Shown: one piece after another, positions 37,101 through 49,100 of the stretch
How positions within the stretch are numbered: the first letter of the stretch is position 1
Layout: each line of letters begins with the position of its first letter
From: Mytilisepta virgata
Taxonomy: Eukaryota > Mollusca > Bivalvia > Mytilida > Mytilidae
Direction: 5' to 3'
DNA: 64,000 bases
Assembly (NCBI GenBank): GCA_028015205.1
Contig: CM051510.1
Span: 28,210,580 to 28,274,579, forward strand
The notes under the pieces: generated by a model
Told to the model about the DNA's origin: nothing
Databases searched by the model: none
What the model saw: the letters and a program-made list of their open reading frames with translations, nothing else
Position numbers and translations under genes: made by a program

Positions 37101-40100
37101 GAAATCTTATTAATAATAACGTGCAGTTAAAAGTGTTCAATCTTTTCATAGTTATTATCAACATGATTGGGATTTGATTTGTTTTATTATTATTTGTCTA
37201 CCTATTGTTTATTTACAAATATATTTATTCTATTTTTTTCGTTTATGGTATACTGTTGTTACAGTTGATGGTCAGTTCTAACCTCTCAACTATTATGTCA
37301 TAAAGGACGGTTCTAGAACCATTCTAGAACGGTTCTAGGGTACCAACCCTGTCATAAATGGTTCTAAGATAGTACCGTCATAAATGGTTCTAGGGTAGAA
37401 CTGTCATAAATGGTTCTAGGGTAGAACCATCCGCAATGGTTCTAGTACAGAACTGTCATAAATGGTTTTGCTCACACATTGTTGTCAATATCATGGAATT
37501 CTATGCGACTATCCGACAAGTGAGAGGTTTAGCTAGCTATAAAACCAGGTTTAATCCACCATTTTCTACATACGGAAATGCCTGTACCAAGTCAGGAATA
37601 TGACAGTTGTTTTCCATTTCTTAGATGTGTTTGAGCTTTTGATTTTGTCATTTGATAAAGGACTTTCCGTTTTGAATTTCCGTTGGAGTTCGGTATTTTT
37701 GATATTTTACTTTTTTTGTAATATAGTGCTAATTAACGATTTGATATGTATATTGTACCTTGACAGTCCGGATGTTTATTGTTCCAACCTTTAAGGTACA
37801 CAGATACATGTGTACGTTTTCAGGTAAACCGTTTTTCTGACAAAATCAGCGCTACATTTTAAAATAAATAATACATTTGAATAAAGAGGTGTGTATAAGG
37901 TGGTCCCAAATTTTAATGCAGAGATTTCAAATTTGTCAGATAAATAACATTGTAATTTAATTTAAATTAATAATTTATCTTTTTTACGATTTTTATATGG
38001 TAAAAATGTGATATATTATATAATTAATTCTCTGTGCTCGTATGAACGATATTTATTTGTTTTGACAAGGTACAAATGTAGAAGATGATTGGGATGAGTA
38101 CCGCCATTTTGAAAAAGAGGTGCATTCCACCAATTTATCGAAAACTTACATAGACATAACTTATATATATGGACTTTTTACACATTAATTTCAATTGAGA
38201 AGGAACGGGACTAAATATTGATGTAATGTGTTCTATTGTCGAAACATATGTTAAGGAATGTTTTATGTACTAGCAAATAACACCGACTAGTTTTTAAATT
38301 ATTTAGTTTTAGTAAAAACTTTATTGTGAGTGAATTTCTTTTTACTCTATAAAATATTTCGGTATAATAAAAATTTCTTATTTTATTTCTTATAATTTTG
38401 ATCTTCAAAATCCATAAACTATTGACAGGGTCATAAATGGTTCTAGGTTAGAACCATTCAGAATGGTTCTAGGGTAGAACCGTGCAGAATGGTTCTAGGG
38501 TAGAACTGTCATAAATGGTTATAGGTCAGGACACACCGTGTCATAAACGGAACTGTTCTAGAACAGTTTTAAAGGCTAGAAATGATCTCAACTGTATCTC
38601 CGATTTGTTCTGCATTTTGTGTTGACAACAGTTTTTCGCCAGGGTGGGGGTGGGGGGAGGGGTGCAAAGTCCATGACTTGTAGTGATCATCGTTCAGTTC
38701 CACACGACGGCCCCTAAATGATCAGTCTTTTCCATATGTTGTGTCATTCATTGACACAGGACACCATAAATTAAGATTAAGGAAATAAATAGGATTTGAA
38801 ATAGGTGTTTTAGTTTGAGAGAACATATGAATAGTAAACAAATAACTTAATGAAAGAAAAAAATATAGGATCATGTGCTCATTTTAGAGCTATAAGGCCT
38901 TGAAAATTTGCAGGAAATGGGTATTCTCTGGATTTTTCAGTGTCTTTGCAATGACAACTTCAGTCTCTCAAGAATTTAATATGAAAAAGTAAAAAGGATT
39001 TCATAAAATTTTGTCAAATACCGTTTTAAAGTATATATGATTGAACTATAAAAGAAAAAGTGGGGGTTCATGGGCAAAAAATTTCATGTTTAAGACCCGA
39101 AGATTCTGACAAATCTGACAAAAAGACCAAAACATGATCATCGTGCATCCTTTATATACACTGAACCGCAAAAGAAACGTCGCACAAAATGACATGTTCA
39201 CATACATTTATTTCAAAGTGACATTTATATATTTTAAATTAATTTTTACAAAATTTAATGAATGATTTACAGTCTTTTGGTTACAATGTTCACAAAAACG
39301 TCACAATTGTCGCAACGTCACATGTTTTCAATGCTGTGCTCCCACGTCCGTTAATAACGTGTATGTCCTCCACCGGCACCAATTACTGCGGCACATCTTC
39401 GGTACATGGAGTTGATGAGCCGATTAATAAACGCCATCGGAATACGTGCCCATACTCTCTGAAATGCTTGTGAAAGTTCAGCTGCAGTTGTCGGACTTGG
39501 CTGCTCATTATTCAACCGTCTTTGAACTTCGTGCCATAAATGTTCAATAGGGTTTAAATCTGGACTCAAAGCCGGCCAATCCATAACATTAATGTTATTC
39601 TGCTGTAGGAACTCTCTTGTGGCTCTTGCGGTATGCGCAGGTGCATTGTCCTGTTGGAAAGTCTTGTTTTGATGACGTGCGAAATGGGGCTGAACATGGG
39701 GTGTCAAGACTTGGTCGATGTAACGGGCAGCTGTTACGCCATTTCCTCTGCCTGGGCCAAGGTTCTGAAAGATGACTAGACCAAGTTTAACGTTAAGGCC
39801 GATTCCACCCCATACCATGATGCTAGGTCCTCCCCACGCGTCTGTTTCCAGAATGCAGCTGTCTTCGTAACGTTCCCCGCGTCTTCTCCACACTCTGGTT
39901 CTGCCATCGGCTGTTGAAATGCAGTAACGGCTTTCGTCAGAGAAGATGATGTTACGCCATTGTCGATTTCGCCAATTCTGTCGCTGAGTGGCCAACTGAA
40001 GACGAGCTTCACGGTGTCGAGGAGTAAGAATAGGTCCTCTTGCTGGACGGCGACATCTCATGTTTCTAGCAGCTAATCGCCGACGAACCGTATCATCACT

Positions 40101-43100
40101 TATGGGTCGTCCATGTTTTCCAACAGTGTTTCTGGCAGTTTCGGCAGCTGGGGTGAACCGATTCATCAAATGGTGACGAACAATGCCTCTATTCTGTCTA
40201 GGGGTAGTGACTTGGGGTCTACCACTCCGTGGACGGTCATTTGTGCTGTTTGTTGCATTGTACCGTGTCCGTAGACGTCCAATTGTTCGAACAGCACAGT
40301 TGAAGTCGTTGGCAATAACTCTGGCAAATTGCCCAGCATCCAATCGACCAATGGCCTGTTCTCTCTGTTGTGGAGTCAGACGTGGCATAGCTTCTGTGTC
40401 AACACTGATACTAACACTCTTTAATTTTCTCCGGCCTTTTATACCCATAAAGGAGCATGAATTTCACGAACATTTAAGATTTAAGAAAAATTACCGCCAA
40501 GTGTGTCCCACGAGCGGTTTTAGGTACGGTCGCTCTACGATATCAACTGAAAATTATTCAACCGAAAATTTAATTCACAGGTAATTTAATCTTACCTGGT
40601 GATGTAATCGTAATACTGATTATATAAAAATCATTAATTAATATTTATTTTGAATTTTGCTAACATTTTGAAAAAGCGACGTTTCTTTTGCGGTTCAGTA
40701 TATATCAAAGTAAACAAAAAAACAATGTTGAGAGGATAGATTAAGATTGAATAAAGTAACCGTAATTTACCTTCTCTATTTTGCCTTCCTTCGGCCACAA
40801 ATTTACCATTGCTCCAGCACCGAGGATTTCGCCTTGCACATCATTCAAATCGATATATCCTATAATACATTTAATCTTAATTGACTCAGTGAGTAAGTGA
40901 TTCGGTTACCGCCTACTCAGGGCCAACATTGGTGTATATTTATCATATTTTACACTTAAACAAAAATTAAGTGTTGCATTTTAAAATATCTAGATTGGCT
41001 AGACCTTTAAATATGAATTAAAAATAAAACGACATTGCAATATTTTAAATATACATTTTTATTGTTTTGGGAGTCTTTTCTACGTGTCTTGTTGTTTAAA
41101 TATGTTGTAAAGGTGTTTTTAATAATAATATTTTAATATTTTTGTAGATAATGGTATTTCATAGTTTGAAGAATCCAATTCTGAAATTTTATTTTCCTAT
41201 TCAGACTTCTTTGAGTATCCTAACTTAATGTTCATTCTACTTAATTACTAAGTGCATTCTATTTTTTATTACATTTTGTTGCATACGTCCTTCTTATTTC
41301 TGCAGCTTATTTCTTGATTAAATTTTTGTACATTTTTTTTTATAATCAACATTTGCTTATATCCAACAACATGACAGAAAAAAATAAATAAACTAAATAC
41401 AAAAAAAAATTATAATAATAAATATGAACTCTTTGCAAAATTTAGAAATTTAAGATGATTGCAAAAACATTTATTAATAACGTCAAAAAGAAACAACGTC
41501 ATGAAGGTAGAGTAACAACTTTTTTTGGTAATTTGAAGACATTTTAGAGGAATCCACAAAAAAAAGAAAAAAAGAGATATATGTAACAACATTGTACTTT
41601 AATAGCGAGCGCAGCGAACGCTATAGGAGCATATGCTTTTTCTATATATGGATCATTTAGACACGTCTTTGTTTAATATAGCCATATTCTGCTAAGGCTA
41701 GGAAAAGCTTCGTTCGCCTGTAACTGAAGTAATTTGCTTCAAATAATAATTTTAGAGTCAGAATCGTGATACCGAAAATGGGTTTCTAGAAAAGGTTATT
41801 GCTGTGCTCGCATCATTGGGCCACGCCAACAGCATATTAAGCGAGCAAAGCTCGTTCTTTAAGGTAGAGATGTCAATCGAATTATTCCTTCTACTATGCC
41901 GGCTAAAAAGTTTCAACAACATGGCGGCATTCATGTAAAATCTTATTCCGTCATTGCTTCCGACGTGATTACGTGAATAGAGATTATCTTGAACAAAATA
42001 AGCTATTTATTGACTTACCTCAACTTTTTTAGCTCACCTGGCCTAAGGCCATGTGAGCTATTGCCATCACTTGGCGTCCGTCGTCGTCGTCGTCCGTCTT
42101 CGTCGTCGTCCGTCGTCATCGTCCGTCGTCGTCGTTAACAATTATACAAAACTCTTCTCCTCTGAAACTACTTGACTAATTAGAACCAAACTTGGTATGA
42201 ATGTTCCTTGGGGTACCCTGCATAGAACTGATGTGGGGATTTTTGATTCGTCGAAAAACATGGCCGCTGTTACTAAAAATAGAACATAGGGGTCAAACAA
42301 CAGTTTTCGCAAATATCTCAAAAATCATTAGGTTACGGCATATTCTGGCAGGTTGAAAGTGTTCAGCATGATGAGAGCTACCTATGTGCTGATTTTCGTG
42401 AAAATCTGTCAACTGATGTTAGAGTTATTGCCCTTTTTTGACATTTTTGGCTTTTTTTATGTTATTATTTCAAAATCTTCTTCTCTGAAACTACTATTCA
42501 AAATCAAATGAAGCTTAGTAAGATTGTTCCTTGAGGTACCCTGCATAGAACTGATGTGGGGATTTTTGATTCGTTGAAAAACATGGCCGCTGTTACTAAA
42601 ATAGAACGTAGGGGTAAAGTTTTGTTTTTTGCTAATAACTCAAAAACCGTTACAGATATCGAAAATCTGACGGGGTAAAATTGATCAGCATGACAAGATC
42701 TACCTACCCTGAAATTTTGAAGGAAATTCCAAAACCCATTTAGGAGTTATTGTCCTTTTTTTGTCAAATTTTCAAAATTTTAACATTTTTCGTCATTTAT
42801 CTCCAAAACTATTTGAGATAGAAGTAAAATGTAAATTTGAAAAATGTTTGCCATGTTGAGATCTACCTACCCTAAAATTCTAAAGGAAATCCCAAAACCC
42901 ATTTAGGAGTTGTTGCCCTTTTTTTGTCAAATTTTCAAAATTTTTTTATTAAAAAAATCTTCTCCTCTGAAACCGATGGGCCGATTGGTTTGAAACTTAA
43001 TAGGAATGATCTATGAGATGTCCTCTACAAACGATCCTCAATTTTTTTTGATCTGACATAAAACATGGCTGTCGTAGCTAAAAATAGAATATAGGGGTGC

Positions 43101-46100
43101 ATGTGTTGTTTTTGGCCTATAACTTAAAAACCGTTACAGATATCAAAAATCTGACATGGGGTAAAATTGATCAGCATGACAAGATCTACGTAACCTGAAA
43201 TTTTGAAGGAAATCCTAAAACCCATTTAGGAGTTATTGCCCTTTTTTCGTCAAATTTTCATAATTTAACATTTTTCGTCATTTATCTCCAAACCTATTTG
43301 AGATAGAAGTGAAATCTCAATTTGAAAAATGTTTGCCATGTTGAGATCTACATACCCTGAAATTTTGAACGAAATCCCAAAACCCATTTAGGAGTTATTG
43401 CCCTTTTTTCGTCAAATTTTCAAAATTTAACATTTTTTGTCATTTATCTCCAAAACTATTTGAGATAGAAGTGAAATGTAAATTTGAAAAATGTTTGCCA
43501 TGTTGAGATCTACATACCCTGAAATTTTAAAGGAAATCCCAAAACCCATTTAGGAGTTATTGCCCTTTTTTCGTCAAATTTTCAATATTTAACATTTTTT
43601 GTCATTTATCTCCAAAACTATTTGAGATAGAAGTGAAATATAAATTGAAAAATGTTTGCCATGTTGAGATCTACCTATCCTGAAATTTTGAAGGAAATCC
43701 CAAATTCTATTTAGGAGTTTTGTGTAATTTGAGATCGGGTTCTGTTACATATATTTAAGGTTCACCCTTATTCCTGGTCAATTTTGTCAACTTCCTGCCA
43801 GGACTACCACCATCAGGGAACATATTTTAATATTAAACCTTATGAAAAATAAATCTTCAACAAATTTTCCCTGAACAATTGAACCAATTGCAACAAACTT
43901 GGTCAAATAGTTGATTAATTGTCCAATGAAAACCAGACTCCAGGTGAGCGATACAGGCTCTGGTGAGCCTCTTGTTAACATTCAATGTCTTGAAATTAAA
44001 AATAGATACGAAAGAAGTTACCTGGAAGATTTGTGTGGAATCAAATTTACATTTTCCCGCAACAGTAACCGGGCAAATCGGACCGCGGACCACTCGGACC
44101 GTGTTATTGGACAGTTCGGACCGTGTGAAGCAACAACATTGATACTGATGAACTTAATACTTTGAAGTAAGATTGTTACGCCATTACGATGTTTTCACTA
44201 AATACCGACAAAGCAAAAGTAAAAAACCTTACGCTCCACTCGCTTTCCAGGTCATACCTGTTTCATAATATTTCCCAGCATCAATTGGAGGTTTACTCTA
44301 GTTTACGGGCGATGCGTTATTTGAAACCACCAAATCAAAATTGAAGCCTGTAACTATTATATTGAAAAACAGTACGGTCAAGACTGTTATCTCTATTATA
44401 ATGAAAATGTAAAGACTTGCACGTACGAATTTCAGAAGGTTTCAGTTAACTCCATATCCAATGAAAATCAACGTTACAACCAACGCTGCTTTAACTTGTG
44501 CAGTAAAACTACCAATTTAACGCTATGCACATTTTCATTCTCACAAAACCAGAAATGGGAAGGAAAGATGTCGCCTAGCTTAATGCCCCGTATAACAAAA
44601 ACAGTATTTTTGAAAATTAATGAAAACAAAATACTGTCAAATCAAAACCAGCCTCCTTGAACGATGTGTTAGACTGATGCATCACTTGGCAGCGACTGCA
44701 AAATTTACTTCCAAAAACCGAATAATCCGTTATAAACTTTGTGCCCAACAAACAACGTTCATACTTTATTTCATTAACGAATTTCTCCGAATGACCTGAA
44801 TCGGTTTCAAGTGTGTTTAGTTACATAAAATAAACTTTTGCGTTGATGATGATAAAGAAAGAAAAGGGGGAAATTTTTAAACCCACCAATGATTTTGTCA
44901 ACGATGATATCTGTTTTTCAGCAATAAAATGTGTGTTTACCTGTTACGTTCGCAATTCTTTCTGGTGATACTTCAATCATACCATGATCTGAGAATATCA
45001 TAACTGTGACTTTATCATCCAATCCTTTCTCGGTAATGTTGTGTACCATCTGCCCGATTACGTCATCTATCTCTTCCAATTTTCTGTTAAGTTCTGTTGA
45101 GTTCGGTCCATAAGAATGCCCATACGAATCAGGATTTTCAACAAACACCCCTGTTATATAAGTTACTTTATTTGGTTTTAGCGTTTGCATTAAAAAAACA
45201 ATTAAAGGGGTACAGAACACCTAACGGAGTTAACTCTTTAAAAATCAGCTGAACGTTTTAATATTAGTAAAGAGAAACCAGGCTTCTCAATGATCAAAAT
45301 TAGTGTTTGTCTTAACTGCTATATATCCAATGAAATTATTCCAGTAAATTGTGTTGTTCACATGTCTTGAAATTTTCATATTTTTGTCAACAGGTCAAAG
45401 TGAATATTTCGTCAAAACTTTATGAAAATTAAACGAACCAAATCTATTTTAGTCAAAGTGTTGGGTACCCCCTTAATATGAAGATCATTATTCACCTTAT
45501 GTCCGGAATACTCGGACATACATTCGCCCCAAACGCAAGTGTAATTACCATCTGTAATAAATTTCAAATTTGAATTCTATATTTCAATTGAATAATTAGG
45601 AAGAATGATTTATCCTAATTCCAGTTATTTGTACGTTAGTTGATTAGATTGAGATCTGATATCTCCAAATCGAATTCGACTACATCATGGTATGTACCAC
45701 ACCAAAAGACCAAACGACATACACTTTTTTCAGGATCCTACCATCTCTTACTTTTTATCGGAAATTTCAAACTTACCCACAACATCAGCAGTATCTTGCT
45801 CAAACAATTCCAGTCCCTTGTTTATGGAATCTGCCATTACTGGAACACCAGGATACTTTCCACCTTCATAGTAATATGGCGCACAAAATGTAATTGTTGT
45901 TCCTGCTATTTCAACTTGACAACCAAGCCAATGGAACATGTAAACTCGTTTTCCCTTTTCAAAATTGTATATAAGGAGTTTTTAACAAATATAATAAGGA
46001 AGAAATGGACAAACCTAACTGAAGATAGAAAACATGGAATACAAACTGATTATGGAAAACACCTATAAATTTAAGTAGCAAATTTGGTGTTCCAGCAAAA

Positions 46101-49100
46101 TTGTTGTAGAAAGTTTTGATAGATTTTTTCTTTCATGTAGACAAGATGGTACTGCATTTCCAGTCAGGGCCATCGGATTTCACTTTCATTCCAACCGGAC
46201 TTAGTCAAACAGACGTCCATTCAGCAAGTATGTCCATTACTTTATATTAAAACATTAAATATTTCCTTACCTCTTTTAGCCTAGGAGAGGTATGACAATA
46301 TATAGTTAAGCATTTTCTTATACAGGGGGACACAGTTTTGGAACTAGGGAAAAGGGTTTACAAAATTTGGAGGCGTTAAAGAAAATAAGGAAATCAAAAC
46401 ATGTACATGTATAGAATTATTAGGGAATGTGGTGTTTCATGCACCCTAAAAACATAGGGACCTAGGGCCCAAGACGGCGGCCATTTGGGAATTACCCCTT
46501 AAGACTAAATATAGATGATATAATCCGATTAAGAACGTATAATGTATGTTAGAAGGTACCTTACTTCCGCTTCCGGTCCATAGCGGAGTGTGCTGTTTTA
46601 TAAAACCCAAAAGCACAAGGAGCCAAGGATCCAAGATGGCGACCGGATTAAGGTGTTGTCGAAAAGAATTAAGTTATCGGAAAGGATTAAGTTGTCATTT
46701 CGACAGAGCCAAACTATTGGTCATCAATACAGGTCTAATACAGAAGCGAATGTCGGGTTGAGGTAGAATAATGCATTCCAGACAACATATTTTGAAGGGA
46801 GAGTAATAAATCTTTTCCCGCCTTTTTTCATGTGAGTATAATTTGTACAGTCTAGGGAGATAACTCTTTTCCTAAACCTTTATGTTTGAATCGTTAAAGT
46901 CATAGTTCTTCGGTATATGTAAAAATGACAACGACATATTTTTTCAACATTTATTGACAATCACATTCCAGTTATATACAACACTTATTTAAAAAATGTC
47001 ATTAGTAAGTCTCTTTCAGCCCTGCATCGTTGGACTCCAAGTCCCGGGTAGAAAAGTCTTTCGTAATGTCTTCCATCGAAAGGTTCCGATATCTCGACTT
47101 GATGAAGTGGATGCTGTAAAGTCCACAGGTGTCACTCCCATACGGTTGGATTCTGTTTGGCGTGTAGCGGTACTGAGATCCGTTGGTGAAGACGTGCTAC
47201 AACAGACGAAAACGGTGTGCGTACCGTCCCCTCAGAGGACAGTCTGGTTATACAAGAGATGGCAACCTCTTTACGCGAAAATACAGAGGACGGTGGTACC
47301 GCGGGTCGACTTTGCCCGTGGCATCCGGCCAGACCTGGAGAGCGACGACTTCTTCGATCCGGGCGTACGGTATATGGTCGTATTAAACGACCTCATGTCG
47401 ACATCGGCCAAAGACTCGGATCAACGACCTGTTCACCGAAGGATCTCACCACAGAAACTTGTCAGTGGTGGCGCTCAATCAGAACCTGTACTACGGCAAG
47501 GACCCGACTCAGAGAAGAAACTGTCAGTATTTGGTACTCTCCAACAACCCCGTAGACCGACAGCCGATCGTGACTCTGACGACAGATGTATCCGTTCAGA
47601 TCGGACATCTTCGTACGCAAGTTCGAGGAGGCTACAAAGAAACCTTACGGATACCTATTGGTGGACCTGTAACCTGACACCCCGGAATCGGCTAAACTAC
47701 GCACCGATGTTTTAAAAACGGGGAAAGGAATCGTTAACGGGGACCGAGACGAAGACGTGGAAGCAGACCACAAATCGGAAGAATTCATCGATACACCGGA
47801 CGACTCCGAGGACGACAGAGAGGATCTCGTAGCTTGCCGAGATTGCAAGCTCGTCTTTGTTCATTATGTTGAGAGACCACATGAAACGGAGATGCGTCCC
47901 AGAGGAGGAGTTACCTATTGCCAAACGCCAGAAAAAAGATGACGATTCCGACGATGGAATGTACGGGTTCGAGTTGGAAGAGTATTTGAAAGACTTACCG
48001 GTGACTGTATGTTGCGCTGACGATCTCCCCGCTCGTGAAGGGTACAGACCGCAGAGCTTTGTCGTCAGTACGGACTCCTGTGCAAAGAATGGAAGTCATT
48101 GGGTGGTGTTTCATTTCCCGAAAGACGGACCTGCAGAACTTTTCGATTCACTCGGACGCACGCCGGGATCCTACCATCGTTGCTTCGAGAACGTATTGGT
48201 CACCAACGGATTTCAGTAACGCTACACGCCAAACAGAATCCAACCGTATGGGAGTGCCACCTGTGGACTTTACTGCATTCATTTCATCAAGTCGAGATAT
48301 CGGAACCTTTCGAAGGTCATGGAAGACATTATGAAATGCCAGGCTGAAAGAGACTCACGAATGACATTTTTTAAACTATTGTTGTATATATCTGGAATAT
48401 TATTGTCAATAAATGTTAAAAAAAAATATGTTGTTGTCATTTTTACAGATACCCAAGAACTATGACTTTAACGATTCAAACATAAAGGTTTAGGAAAAGA
48501 GTTATCTCCCTAGACTGTACAAATTATCCTCACATGAAAAAAAGGCGGGAAAAGAGTTATTACTCTCCCTTCAAAATATGTTGTCTGGCATGCATTATTC
48601 TACCTCAATCCGGCCTTCGCTTCTGTATTAGACCTGTATTAATGACCAATAGCTTGGCTTTGTCGAAATGACAACTTAATCCTTTCCGACAACTTAATTC
48701 TTTCCGACAACAACTTAATCTGGTCGCCATCTTGGATCCTTGGCTCCTTGTGTTTTTGGGTTTCATAAAACAGCACACTCCGCTATGGACCGGAAGCGGA
48801 AGTAAGGTACATTCTAACATACATCATACGTTCTTAATCGGATTATATCATCTATATTTAGTCTTAGGGGGGGATTCCCAAATGGCCGCCATCTTGGGCC
48901 CAAGGGCCCAAGATTTTTAGGGTGCATAAAACAGCACACTCTCTACTACTTTTAGAGTGATTTGGAAAATTGGAAAATGTTATCCCATTCATGTATGATT
49001 ACTTTAGGACACACAATAACTTTATTATCACGTTATAGTATATACTACCTGTTTTTCAGCTTGAATCCAAATGGGTTCAGATTGATTCCAAAAAATTGGA

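Larger units (their letters stand above)
46430..48945 (+). mobile_element. Shrunken Polinton/Maverick-like element with long inverted repeats
   Basis: Inverted repeats of about 590 bp bound the element: left from TTTCATGCACCCTAAAAA (46434) to about 47022, right from about 48340 to TTTTTAGGGTGCATAAAAC (48934). Between them only about 1.3 kb remain, holding decayed packaging ATPase and cysteine protease genes, the late-gene pair typical of Polintons and adintovirus-like elements. Polymerase, integrase and capsid genes are absent. The core is clearly more GC-rich than its surroundings. The target-site duplication is unclear. It lies in gene A intron 2. Confidence 0.82.

Noticed and set aside
46996..47715. 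A single 239-residue host protein
   Set aside because: The long frame starts in the inverted repeat and crosses at least two frame breaks of a packaging ATPase. Its last third is the wrong frame of that relic.
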